DNA from: Methylococcaceae bacterium
Lineage (GTDB): Bacteria > Pseudomonadota > Gammaproteobacteria > Methylococcales > Methylomonadaceae
Length of the DNA stretch: 64,000 nucleotides
NCBI GenBank assembly: GCA_016715325.1
Contig: JADKAL010000014.1
Location: 310,001 to 374,000 of the forward strand
Direction: 5' to 3'
The notes beneath the pieces were generated by a model. The model made no database searches. It was not told the DNA's origin and saw only the letters and a list, made by a program, of their open reading frames with translations. Below, one piece after another: positions 19,438 through 27,691 of this stretch. How positions within the stretch are numbered: position 1 is the first letter of the stretch; each line of letters starts with the position of its first letter. A program made the position numbers and the translations under genes.

Positions 19438-20208
19438 TTGATTCATCCTACCGCAATCATAGAGGCGGGTGCCGAATTAGCCGATGATGTAACAGTCGGG
19501 CCGTATAGTTTTATCGGAGCCAGTGTAAAAATTGGCTCCGGGACGACCATAGGCTCGCATGTTGTCATTAAAGGTCCTACCAGCATAGGTAAAGAAAATC
19601 GAATTTATCAATTCTGCTCAATCGGCGAAGATCCTCAAGATAAAAAGTATGCATCCGAGGTAACCCGGTTAGAAATCGGCGATCGTAATACCGTTCGTGA
19701 ATTTGCGACAATGCATCGCGGTACGAAACAGGATCAGAGTATTACCAAAATTGGGAGCGACAATCTCTTCATGGCTTATACTCATGTCGCCCACGACTGT
19801 GTTATCGGTAACCATGTGATCATGGCGAACGGCGCATCGCTGGCCGGTCATGTGCAACTGCATAGCCATGCGATATTAGGCGGGTTTACCTTAGTGCATC
19901 AATTTACCAAAATCGGTCAATACAGCTTTGCCGCGATGGGTAGCGCGATTACTCAGGATATTCCACCGTACGTTATGGTCGGCGGAAAGCCTACAAGACC
20001 GCACGGTATCAACTCAGTCGGAATGGAGCGTAACGGCATTACTACCGAAGACATCCGGTTGATCCGAAAGGCGTACAAAATGATTTATAAAATGAATTTG
20101 CGCCTTGAGGATGCTATCGATCAGATGGAAGATTTGGCCGGAGACAGTAAAGAATTGTCTGTGATGGTTAATTTTTTGCGCAGCGTCAGTCGAGGCATAC
20201 TGCGATAA
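19438..20208 (+). CDS. lpxA: UDP-N-acetylglucosamine O-acyltransferase LpxA
   Basis: LpxA performs the first step of lipid A synthesis, moving a hydroxyacyl chain from ACP to UDP-GlcNAc. The protein is a left-handed beta-helix of hexapeptide repeats ([20 protein letters not shown]). The catalytic His is in [11 protein letters not shown], and the C-terminal helical domain ([17 protein letters not shown]) is complete. The start is inferred to be TTG at 19438, giving [11 protein letters not shown], 257 aa. The frame is open to 19414 inside fabZ, but no ATG exists there. Initiation is probably by coupling to fabZ termination. lpxB does not follow. Confidence 0.95.
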   Translation: MIHPTAIIEAGAELADDVTVGPYSFIGASVKIGSGTTIGSHVVIKGPTSIGKENRIYQFCSIGEDPQDKKYASEVTRLEIGDRNTVREFATMHRGTKQDQSITKIGSDNLFMAYTHVAHDCVIGNHVIMANGASLAGHVQLHSHAILGGFTLVHQFTKIGQYSFAAMGSAITQDIPPYVMVGGKPTRPHGINSVGMERNGITTEDIRLIRKAYKMIYKMNLRLEDAIDQMEDLAGDSKELSVMVNFLRSVSRGILR

Positions 20209-20236
20209 AAGCCTATTTCTATCTGCAATCCTGCTG

Positions 20237-20848
20237 ATGTCTGATTTATTGCCATCAGAGTCGCAGTATCCTGCTCGTGTTGCGGGTGTCGATGAAGCCG
20301 GTCGAGGTCCGCTTGCCGGTCCGGTTGTCGCTGCAGCGGTTATCTTGAATCCGAACGATTTGATCCACGGTTTGGCGGATTCGAAAATGCTTACCGAAAA
20401 TCAAAGAAATCACCTTGCCGAACAAATCAAAAACCGCGCTTTATGCTATTGCATTGCCGAGGCGAGCGTAGAAGAAATCGATCGACTGAACATACTCCAA
20501 GCTACACTTTTAGCCATGCAGCGAGCTATAAACGGGCTGTCCCAAACACCTGAACTCGTTCTTGTCGATGGGAATCGCTTGCCTAAGCTAGCTTTACCCG
20601 CACAAGCGATTGTCAAAGGCGATAGCAAAATTAAAGCAATCAGCGCGGCATCGATTTTGGCGAAAGTGACGCGTGACGCCATTATGCAGGGCTATCAACA
20701 GCAATTTCCGCAGTTTTCATTCCATCTTCACAAAGGTTACGGTACATCGCTGCATATCGAAGAAATTAAACGGTTCGGTTATCTCCATATACACAGACGA
20801 ACGTTTAATCCGGTAAAAACCATGTTAATGGAATCAGGATTAATTTAG
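20237..20848 (+). CDS. rnhB: Ribonuclease HII
   Basis: RNase HII removes ribonucleotides and RNA primers from DNA-RNA hybrids. The signature [20 protein letters not shown] (residues 17-36) carries the first catalytic Asp-Glu pair. VDGNRLPKL supplies the next acid, and [21 protein letters not shown] the following. Length is 203 aa. It follows lpxA on the same strand with a 28-bp gap, as in other gammaproteobacteria except that lpxB is missing between them. Confidence 0.96.
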   Translation: MSDLLPSESQYPARVAGVDEAGRGPLAGPVVAAAVILNPNDLIHGLADSKMLTENQRNHLAEQIKNRALCYCIAEASVEEIDRLNILQATLLAMQRAINGLSQTPELVLVDGNRLPKLALPAQAIVKGDSKIKAISAASILAKVTRDAIMQGYQQQFPQFSFHLHKGYGTSLHIEEIKRFGYLHIHRRTFNPVKTMLMESGLI

Positions 20849-21016
20849 ATTCTTGGATATAAATCGAATATTCCCGGTCAAAACGCGTTAATTTCAGCCG
20901 GTAATTTTGTTAAGCTTTTCAGCATAACGAAATTATAAAGGTCAGTGGTAAAATCTTTAACCAATCGGCTGACAGAATTTTAACTTCTTATTTCATTGAT
21001 TTGCAGGAGTCACAAC

Positions 21017-21151
21017 ATGTCGCTTTGGTTTAAAAGGTTTCTCGGATTAATTTTATTAATCACTACCGTTGGCATTGCAACCTGCCAATCCTTGGTTAAA
21101 GCCGATGAGCATCCTAAGATTCAAGCTTTATCTACAGTAATCGGACGATAA
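21017..21151 (+). CDS. 44-residue membrane or exported peptide at head of the TelA cassette
   Basis: An ATG at 21017 with a good ribosome site (CAGGAGTCACAAC before it) opens a 44-codon frame. It encodes a lysine-tagged hydrophobic segment (KRFLGLILLITTVGIATC) followed by a short polar tail (KADEHPKIQALSTVIG). The architecture is a signal anchor or a short exported peptide. The IATC stretch is only a poor lipobox. It ends 12 bp before the XpaC-like gene, so it is probably the first gene of that operon. No family is recognised. Confidence 0.6.
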   Translation: MSLWFKRFLGLILLITTVGIATCQSLVKADEHPKIQALSTVIGR

Positions 21152-21163
21152 TTCCAGTTGAGA

Positions 21164-22039
21164 ATGAAATCGATCATGGCAGACTTAAAAATACTTCGTA
21201 GCAATCCGAAACGATTTGTAAAAGAAACTAAAAACTGGATCAGCGCCGCTAGCGGATCGTTGCTTTATATCATTCCGTTGCTCTTGATATTTGCAACAAT
21301 GAAAGCTTTTGCTACCGGAAATCTATTAGGAATTTTCGTTAACGCGGGCGGATACGCAGCTTTTTTGTTAGCGGCTCAACTATTACGGCGAGGTCTAAAA
21401 GCTGAAATTGTTTACCGGGAAAAGCGAGTTGCATCCGTCCCGAAATGGCCATTAAAAGGAATGGCTTCGATCATTGTCGCGATAACAACATTTTCGGTAG
21501 CATGGCTCGGCGCGCATAACAGCTTTATGGTGTCTGCTGCTTTCGGTGCAGGTGCGTTTCTGGGAATGATACTTTGCTACGGGCTAGATCCGAGTAAACA
21601 AAAAACGGTTGCAGGCAATCACGGCTATACGATTGAAGAAATCAGCAGCACCATCGAAGCAGCGGAAAGTGTCATTTTGAGTATAGAAAACGCCAACAAC
21701 CGGATTCGTAATCTCGAATTTAATACGCGAATAGACCGTATTTGCGAAACCGCAAGGACAATTCTCGACGAATTAGAAGCGAATCCCTCCGCAATCCGGC
21801 GGACGCGGAAGTTTTTAATCGTCTATCTCGAAAGCACGAATAAAGTGACGACCGGGTATGCAAACACGCATCTTCAGGCAGAAACACCGGAGCTGGAGCA
21901 GAATTTCCGCAGCTTGCTCGATAATATTGAAAATGTGTTCAAAGAACAAAAAGAAAAATTATTGCAAGAAGACCTTTTCGATCTCGATGTGCAAATCGAA
22001 GTATTGGCAAAACAACTCAAACACGAAGGCATTGTTTAG
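21164..22039 (+). CDS. XpaC-like membrane protein ('5-bromo-4-chloroindolyl phosphate hydrolysis' family)
   Basis: A protein of about 291 aa. Two hydrophobic hairpins (residues about 25-70 and 100-140) are followed by a cytoplasmic coiled-coil domain. The C-terminal pattern (RTRKFLIVYLESTNKVTTGY, then NIENVFKEQKEKLLQEDL, then DLDVQIEVLAKQLKHEG) is that of the XpaC family, which in Bacillus is encoded next to a TelA homolog, exactly as here. Biochemical role is unknown. The family name records a colour phenotype. The start is taken as ATG 21164. TTG 21158 and ATG 21176 are alternatives. telA follows after 84 bp. Confidence 0.75.
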   Translation: MKSIMADLKILRSNPKRFVKETKNWISAASGSLLYIIPLLLIFATMKAFATGNLLGIFVNAGGYAAFLLAAQLLRRGLKAEIVYREKRVASVPKWPLKGMASIIVAITTFSVAWLGAHNSFMVSAAFGAGAFLGMILCYGLDPSKQKTVAGNHGYTIEEISSTIEAAESVILSIENANNRIRNLEFNTRIDRICETARTILDELEANPSAIRRTRKFLIVYLESTNKVTTGYANTHLQAETPELEQNFRSLLDNIENVFKEQKEKLLQEDLFDLDVQIEVLAKQLKHEGIV

Positions 22040-22068
22040 GATGTCTATGTTAATTAAACAACAATATA

Positions 22069-22100
22069 CCGTTTGTCCTGAGCTTGTCTAAGGACTTAAC
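22069..22100. repeat. Partial REP-like unit
   Basis: CCGTTTGTCCTGAGCTTGTC followed by TAAGGACTTAAC is a decayed single arm of the TCGAAGGACTTAA repeat seen complete at 36.1 kb. It lies in the 84-bp gap between the XpaC-like gene and telA. Confidence 0.6.
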
Positions 22101-22123
22101 TATAACTAACAAGGGGCAGTTAA

Positions 22124-23332
22124 ATGAGTGAAGAACAGCAGAATAACACCGTTGCGGTAGACCAATCGCTTGTTAAAGTCGAAGAGCATAAGCCGCAAGT
22201 TGACACCGTAGAAAGCACCATCACTACCCTAAGTCCCGAAATGCAAGCGGCCGAGGCAAATTTACCCGCAGTAAATCCAGCACAAGTAAAGGAATTAGCG
22301 CGCGAAATCGATATTGCAGATAGCAAAACCATCTTGTTTTTCGGCAGTAAAGCGCAAGAGCAACTCACGACAATATCCGACAAAATGCTGGAAGGTGTCA
22401 AAAATAAGGATTTAGGCACCGCCGGAAACGATCTGAATTCGATGGTTGCCGTTATACGCGGCTTCGATATCGATGGACTCGATCCGAATAAAAAACCCGG
22501 ATTTTTAGAGAAACTACTTGGAAAATCGAAACCGGTTGCTAAATTCGTTCAACAATATGAAGAAGTCCGCAAACAGATCGACAGTATTACCGACCGCCTT
22601 GAAATCCACAAAAACACCCTGCTGACCGATATTACCGCATTAGATCGTTTATATACCGCCAATCTGGATTATTTCCACGCTCTGGAAAGCTACATTAAAG
22701 CCGGTGATGAAAAACTCAAAGAACTGGATGATCTTACTATTCCGGAAAAAGCCAAACAAACTGAAACGGCCGATCAAGCAACGCTAGCCGCGCAAGAATT
22801 ACGCGATCTTCGATCCGCACGAGACGATCTGGAACGGCGCGTTCACGATTTGCGTTTAACCCGGCAAGTGGCGATGCAAGGCTTGCCCGGCATCCGCCTC
22901 GTGCAGGAAAACGATAAGGGCTTAGTCAACAAAATCAATTCAACCCTGGTGAATACCGTTCCGCTCTGGCGGCAGCAACTGGCGACAGCGGTCACCATTT
23001 ACCGCACCTCGCAAGCGGCGGAAACCGTGAAAGCGGCAACCGATTTGACGAATGACTTGCTCAAGAGCAATGCGGAAAACCTAAAAATCGCCAACGCCGA
23101 AACACGCAAGCAACTGGAACGCGGTGTGTTCGATATCGAAACGATAAAACAGGCGAATACCTTATTAATTCAAACACTGGAAGAAAGTTTGCAAATCGCC
23201 GAACAAGGTAAGCAGGCGCGCGCGCAAGCTGTGATTGAATTACAAGCTTGCGAGTCTGAACTTCGAAAAACACTTGCATCGGCTAAAGCTACGCAAACCG
23301 CAACGACTTCAACGCCAATACTAACTAAGTAG
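22124..23332 (+). CDS. telA: TelA/KlaA family toxic-anion resistance protein
   Basis: A 402-aa helical protein of the TelA (KlaA/TerB-associated) family. The diagnostic block is VQENDKGLVNKINSTL then VNTVPLWRQQL (about residues 263-289), matching the family motif in which a dynamin-like or coiled-coil protein ends at IPLW. No membrane segment is seen, and the first 45 residues are low-complexity. Family members are linked to tellurite, nisin and general envelope-stress tolerance, but their mechanism is unknown. The ribosome site is AGGGG. The stop TAG lies inside the inverted repeat of a small MITE-like element. Confidence 0.88.
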   Translation: MSEEQQNNTVAVDQSLVKVEEHKPQVDTVESTITTLSPEMQAAEANLPAVNPAQVKELAREIDIADSKTILFFGSKAQEQLTTISDKMLEGVKNKDLGTAGNDLNSMVAVIRGFDIDGLDPNKKPGFLEKLLGKSKPVAKFVQQYEEVRKQIDSITDRLEIHKNTLLTDITALDRLYTANLDYFHALESYIKAGDEKLKELDDLTIPEKAKQTETADQATLAAQELRDLRSARDDLERRVHDLRLTRQVAMQGLPGIRLVQENDKGLVNKINSTLVNTVPLWRQQLATAVTIYRTSQAAETVKAATDLTNDLLKSNAENLKIANAETRKQLERGVFDIETIKQANTLLIQTLEESLQIAEQGKQARAQAVIELQACESELRKTLASAKATQTATTSTPILTK

Positions 23333-23430
23333 GGTGCATTTAATGCTACTACGATTAATTTGTAATAGCGTGTAAAGCGTTTTCAGGTATTAAATTACGA
23401 CTTTTTTTCGGTGCATAAAATGCACCCTAC
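23329..23430. mobile_element. MITE-like 102-bp element with terminal inverted repeats
   Basis: GTAGGGTGCATTT (23329-23341) and AAATGCACCCTAC (23418-23430) are perfect inverse complements bounding an A+T-rich non-coding centre. Sub-terminal TAATGC and GTGCAT extend the symmetry loosely. The left end provides the TAG stop codon of telA. No transposase is encoded, so it would need a trans-acting enzyme. A shared regulatory hairpin is an alternative reading. Confidence 0.65.
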
Positions 23431-23448
23431 CTTAATTGGGAGAATAAA

Positions 23449-24561
23449 ATGGGCTTATTTGACAAGATATTAGGCGAATTCGTCGATGTCATCGAATGGA
23501 CGGACAGCTCCGCCGATACGATGGTGTATCGCTTCGAGCGTTACGGCAATGAAATCAAATACGGCGCGATGTTAACGGTTCGTGAGTCGCAAGTGGCGAT
23601 CCTGGTCAATGAAGGCCGTATCGCCGATGTATACCAGCCGGGGCTGTACAAGCTGGAAACCAACAACATGCCGATCATGACTACGCTGGAAAGCTGGCCG
23701 CACGGTTTCAACAGCCCATTTAAAGCGGAAGTTTATTTCTTCAACATGCGGCGCTTCACCGACCTGAAATGGGGCACCAAAAATCCGGTCATGTTGCGGG
23801 ATAAGGAGTTCGGCCCGGTCAGGCTAAGGGCTTTCGGAACGTATGCCGTTAGAATCAAAGATCCTGAAACCTTTAGCAAGGAAATCGTCGGCACTAACGG
23901 CCATTTCAATACCGGCGACATCAGCGACCAACTCCGCAACCTGATTACTTCGCGTTTCAGCAGTATCATCGGCGAGGCCAACATTCCAGTGCTCGATTTG
24001 GCGGGCAATTACGACGATCTTAGCAAATTCGTCAGCGAGCGCATTACCCCGGAATTTCTCGACTACGGACTGGAAGTCGGCAATCTGCTGATCGAAAATA
24101 TCTCCCTGCCGGAAGAAGTCGAGCAAGCGCTGGATAAACGTACCAGTATGGGTATCGTCGGCAACCTAAACGACTACACCCGCTACCAAGCCGCCGAAGC
24201 CATGACCGCCGCGGCATCCAACCCATGGGGCGGCGGCGCAGCTTCGGCAGGGATGGGAATGGGTATCGGGATGGGCATGGCAAATGAGATGAGCCGATCC
24301 TATTCTCAAGCCAACACCAGCCAAGCAACCCCGCCGCCGTTACCGCAAGAACCCCCGATTTACGTGGCAGTCAACGGCGAAAAGACAGGGCCGTTCGATT
24401 TAGCCACCGTCAAACAAAAAATCCAAACCGGTGAAGTCGGCCGCGACACCTTGATTTGGCAGGAGCCGATGCCTGATTGGGCGGTGGCGGAAAAGGTCGA
24501 AAAATTCGCAGCGTTGTTTCCGAAGATGCCTCCGCCGTTGCCGAACATATCATCTTCATGA
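23449..24561 (+). CDS. SPFH/Band-7 domain protein with C-terminal GYF_2 domain
   Basis: A 370-aa protein. Residues 1-240 are an SPFH/Band-7 (YdjI/YiaF-like) domain: ESQVAILVNEGRIADVYQPG, then VRLRAFGTYAVRIKDPETF. It lacks an N-terminal membrane anchor. A Gly/Met-rich linker (GMGMGIGMGMANEM) follows, then proline-rich PPPLPQEPP, then a GYF_2 domain (YVAVNGEKTGPFDLATVKQK) that usually recognises proline-rich peptides. SPFH proteins oligomerise and organise membranes. The ribosome site is GGGAG. Placement between telA and a zinc-ribbon membrane protein is a recurring context for this class. Confidence 0.85.
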   Translation: MGLFDKILGEFVDVIEWTDSSADTMVYRFERYGNEIKYGAMLTVRESQVAILVNEGRIADVYQPGLYKLETNNMPIMTTLESWPHGFNSPFKAEVYFFNMRRFTDLKWGTKNPVMLRDKEFGPVRLRAFGTYAVRIKDPETFSKEIVGTNGHFNTGDISDQLRNLITSRFSSIIGEANIPVLDLAGNYDDLSKFVSERITPEFLDYGLEVGNLLIENISLPEEVEQALDKRTSMGIVGNLNDYTRYQAAEAMTAAASNPWGGGAASAGMGMGIGMGMANEMSRSYSQANTSQATPPPLPQEPPIYVAVNGEKTGPFDLATVKQKIQTGEVGRDTLIWQEPMPDWAVAEKVEKFAALFPKMPPPLPNISSS

Positions 24562-24584
24562 ATACGCATGATTTAGGAAGTGCA

Positions 24585-25187
24585 ATGAAACATCCACTTG
24601 CTTGCCGTTGCGGTCAATTAAATGGATACGTCGTGTGTAGCGGGCACGAAAATCGAGGCATTTGCTACTGTACCGACTGTCAGGCATTTGCCAAGTATTT
24701 GGGGCAAGGATCGACAGTCCTCGATCAGGCCGGCGGGACTGAAATCGTCCAAACCTTGAGTGAATTCGTTCATATTACCGAAGGTAAGGACGCATTAAGG
24801 TGTATCAAACTTAGAGAACGCGGCTTATTGCGATGGTATAGCGCGTGTTGTAAAACCCCTATAGCCAATACACCCGATAATGTGAACTTGGCTTTTGTAG
24901 GTTTGGTGCATAACTGTTTGGAGGGTCAAGGGCATCAACCTGCGGAATCCTTCGGAACAGTAAAAATGGCGGCGTTTACGGAAAGTGCGACCAGTCGGTT
25001 GAAACCGAAAGCTTACGGCGTTCCGTCGGCGATGATGAGAATTGTCATAATGCTGTTAAAGGCCAGAATTTTCGGCGGATTTAAAAAAAATCCATTTTTT
25101 AATATTGAAACCGGTCAGGCAATTTCACCGCCGAGGGTATTAAGCGCCGATGAATTAGAGCAATTAAAGCACAATGACGCCGCTTAA
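24585..25187 (+). CDS. GFA-like cysteine-rich zinc protein (DUF6151-like)
   Basis: A 200-aa protein with the zinc-binding cysteine pattern of the glutathione-dependent formaldehyde-activating (GFA) fold: ACRCGQLNG near residue 7, ICYCTDCQAF near residue 25 and SACCKTPIANT near residue 86. The pattern agrees with what I recall of DUF6151, but I cannot confirm the assignment. The frame is open back to 24477 inside the preceding gene. ATG 24585 has an AGGAAG ribosome site and starts right at the conserved region. Reaction is unknown. A zinc-chelating or thiol-adduct role is inference. Confidence 0.7.
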   Translation: MKHPLACRCGQLNGYVVCSGHENRGICYCTDCQAFAKYLGQGSTVLDQAGGTEIVQTLSEFVHITEGKDALRCIKLRERGLLRWYSACCKTPIANTPDNVNLAFVGLVHNCLEGQGHQPAESFGTVKMAAFTESATSRLKPKAYGVPSAMMRIVIMLLKARIFGGFKKNPFFNIETGQAISPPRVLSADELEQLKHNDAA

Positions 25188-25265
25188 ATCCGGATAAGAA
25201 AGCTTAGTCTTGCGTAGCCAACAGTTTCGAAATTTCTAGTTTTCTTTACGTCCCATACTATTTAA

Positions 25266-26411
25266 GTGTCTAAAATATCGAATAAAAATATAACGGAAAC
25301 CAAAATAGACCGCTTCCCCTGCAGCCAGTGCGGTGCGTTGTTGGTTTTTAAACCGGGGTCGCAACACCTCACCTGTCAATATTGCGGAACCGAGAATGAA
25401 ATTCCGCAACGATTCGACGAAATTCGGGAATACGATTTTTCCCAAGCTTTAAAAGAGCTTGCCCATGCTAAACCCGCCGCAGGAATCGCGCAAATCCATT
25501 GCGACGCCTGCGGCGCAGGCTTTAAATTCGCTAGCAGCGTTCATGCCGGAGACTGTCCGTTTTGCGGCGCGGCGATAGTGACCAGTACCGAACAAGCCCG
25601 ACCCATTACCCCGAAATCCTTGCTGCCGTTCGCCATCGACCATAATCAGGCCAAGCATCAGTTTCGCCAATGGCTCAATAGCCTGTGGTTTGCGCCGAGC
25701 AAAGTCAAAAAATATGCCGACAGCGACGCCAAATTAACCGGTGTTTACATCCCGTATTGGACGTTCGACAGCGACACCGAAACCGATTACTTCGGCGCAC
25801 GCGGCGATATTTACTATGTCAGCGAAGAAGTGCAAACGGTTCGCGACGGAAAGCTCGTAACCGAAGTCCGCCAAGTCCAACACATCAATTGGACGCCGGT
25901 GAGCGGCCGGGTGGAGCGGTTTTTCGACGATGTGTTGGTCGGCGCCAGCAGATCGTTGCCGCGACAAATCATCGATCAATTGGAGCCGTGGGATTTAGCT
26001 AATTTAATTCCTTATGATGAAAGTTATCTCAGCGGCTTTAACAGCGAATACTACCAAGTCAACCTCGACCAAGGTTTCGACGAAGCCAAGCGCAAAATGG
26101 ACAACGCGATTTACCGCGACATCGCTTTCGACATCGGCGGCGACCAGCAACGTATCGACCGATTCAACACCCGTCACAGTAATACCACCTTCAAGCATTG
26201 CTTATTACCTGTTTGGTCGGCGGCTTTCCGTTACCAAAACAAAGCGTATCGTTTTATCATCAACGGACGAACAGGAAAAGTACAAGGCGAACGGCCCTAT
26301 AGTTATTGGAAAATCGCCTTTGCAGTGATAGCCGGAACGCTTGCCCTCGCAGGCATTTTGATGTTGCTGGACCGGTCCGGGATGTTACAGCAAGCGCAGA
26401 CATATCGCTAA
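25266..26411 (+). CDS. Zinc-ribbon protein with C-terminal membrane anchor
   Basis: A 381-aa protein starting at GTG 25266. Two four-cysteine zinc ribbons lie at the N-terminus: CSQCGALLVF with CQYCGTENE, and CDACGAGFKF with CPFCGAAIV. A beta-rich central region with VYIPYWTFDSDTETDYFGARG follows, and one membrane segment lies near residues 353-371 (IAFAVIAGTLALAGILMLL). Homologs are often mislabelled as 'primosomal protein N'-like' because of the ribbons, but no helicase motif exists here. It closes the co-directional cassette that starts at 21.0 kb and probably acts with the SPFH protein at the membrane. Confidence 0.75.
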   Translation: MSKISNKNITETKIDRFPCSQCGALLVFKPGSQHLTCQYCGTENEIPQRFDEIREYDFSQALKELAHAKPAAGIAQIHCDACGAGFKFASSVHAGDCPFCGAAIVTSTEQARPITPKSLLPFAIDHNQAKHQFRQWLNSLWFAPSKVKKYADSDAKLTGVYIPYWTFDSDTETDYFGARGDIYYVSEEVQTVRDGKLVTEVRQVQHINWTPVSGRVERFFDDVLVGASRSLPRQIIDQLEPWDLANLIPYDESYLSGFNSEYYQVNLDQGFDEAKRKMDNAIYRDIAFDIGGDQQRIDRFNTRHSNTTFKHCLLPVWSAAFRYQNKAYRFIINGRTGKVQGERPYSYWKIAFAVIAGTLALAGILMLLDRSGMLQQAQTYR

Positions 26412-27110
26412 ACTTCAAAATAGAAACCACGATCACTTTCTGAGCTAGGTTTTTTTAAGCCTCAAAAACCTTCGCAAGGCTGAGATCAACGGTGTTATGC
26501 ATTACAGGACTCGTCTTATGAGCGCGGGCAAGGGCGGTGATAAAAAGATTGTTACCGCAGATAAGCTATTCCCGATCATGAAGATCGGCCTGTTAACAAT
26601 GCTCCACACAGGCGTCGTCGAAAAGCAAGCTATTGATTCGTGCTGTTAAAGGCTGAACCCTAAGTGCTGAGTCCTTTGGCTACGCTAAGGAGAACCTTTT
26701 CGAAGCACAGGCCGCCGTTCGACAGACTCAATGCCGGAGAGAATAAAGGCGAGCAGGAGTTAAGCGTTTAAAAGACCGAATCTATGAGCAGCGATTTAAA
26801 AAAATGTCTGCCCGCCAAATTGACTTCAATTCGGCTGTATAAGTCGACTTCGGCGTATGTATGTTGGCGAAAATACTTCAAGGTACTGCCAATGTCGTTA
26901 AGTTAAGCCAACTTCCCCCTTTGAAAAAGGGGGAACATACTTTTACGTGCAAAATTTATTTTAATTCTTCCGCACTGACTTAATCATTATTTAATGACCT
27001 CTCTTCATAATTATTTCCGAGTTTAGTTTTTAAGTTATGAATTTTGCCATGTCATGTATACCAAACATAACTTGAACCCCAAGGTATAAATTATTAAAGG
27101 AGCTTTAACA
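26412..27110. other. Non-coding interval (about 700 bp) with decayed repeats
   Basis: No convincing gene. A 43-codon ATG frame at 26518-26649 lacks similarity I can recognise. Around 26694-26730 there is a degraded REP-like arm (CTTTTCGAAGCACAGG, then CCGTTCGACAGACTC). A strong hairpin at 26913-26935 is listed separately. Codon-like structure is otherwise absent, so this looks like eroded accessory DNA. Confidence 0.6.
26913..26935. repeat. Perfect 10-bp hairpin with GAA triloop
   Basis: TTCCCCCTTT (26913-26922) pairs perfectly with AAAGGGGGAA (26926-26935). This CCCCCTTTGAAAAAGGGGG type of repeat is common in proteobacterial spacers. It has no T-run, so an intrinsic terminator is unlikely. 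Confidence 0.6.
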
Positions 27111-27527
27111 ATGAAAATGAAATATATGCTGTTGACCGTGCCTGTTTTATTGAGCTACGGATCATTAACATTTGCGGCTACGAAAAGCTTGGATCACGAT
27201 GACTCAAGTTTATTAATTGAGAAATCTGAGCAACAGGATCATGAGTCGAAGGACGACGATGATAGCCATGAATTTAAGGATCAAATTAATGCGCTGTTAA
27301 AAAGCCATCCCGATAACCAAAATGTCTTTGTTAAACTATGCAAGAAGGATAAAGGCGATCATCATCATTCCGAACATCACGGTCATGACGATCACGAACA
27401 TGATCACGATAATGGCCATGACGATCATTCCGGCGGCGGACAGAGTGCAGTGCCGGTCCCCGCTGCGGTTTGGCTGTTCGGTTCGAGTTTAATCGGGTTT
27501 CTAAGATTTAAACGAAAAACCGTTTAA
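27111..27527 (+). CDS. Histidine-rich exported protein with PEP-CTERM-type sorting signal
   Basis: A 138-aa secreted protein. The signal peptide is near residues 1-23 (LLTVPVLLSYGSLTFA). Residues 85-110 are a run of His/Asp/Glu/Gly (HHHSEHHGHDDHEHD), a likely metal-binding strand. The end is VPVPAAVWLFGSSLIGFL followed by basic residues, the VPxPAAVWLF variant of the PEP-CTERM signal recognised by exosortase/EpsH systems. The protein is therefore predicted to be processed at the inner membrane. The ribosome site AAAGGAG is strong. A terminator follows directly. The exosortase itself is not in the window. Confidence 0.75.
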   Translation: MKMKYMLLTVPVLLSYGSLTFAATKSLDHDDSSLLIEKSEQQDHESKDDDDSHEFKDQINALLKSHPDNQNVFVKLCKKDKGDHHHSEHHGHDDHEHDHDNGHDDHSGGGQSAVPVPAAVWLFGSSLIGFLRFKRKTV

Positions 27528-27540
27528 GACTTTAAGCTGT

Positions 27541-27580
27541 AATCCGGCGTAGGCTTTGCGCCGGATTCTTTAGTTTTTGA
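27541..27580 (+). terminator. Intrinsic terminator after the PEP-CTERM gene
   Basis: AATCCGGCG (27541-27549) pairs with CGCCGGATT (27559-27567) around a 9-nt loop, followed by CTTTAGTTTTT. It lies 13 bp after the stop codon of the PEP-CTERM gene. Confidence 0.8.
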
Positions 27581-27691
27581 TTAGTTGGCGGAATACTTAG
27601 GTAATTCCGGCATAGTGTGACGAGAGTTAATGTTGATAGATACGAGCAATTGTATTGAAACAACTTTTAAGTTACAGATTTCTTAATTTGT

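Noticed and set aside
26518..26649. 43-codon ATG frame in the 700-bp gap after the zinc-ribbon gene
   Set aside because: No recognisable similarity, weak ribosome site and surrounding decayed sequence. I could not support it as a gene.
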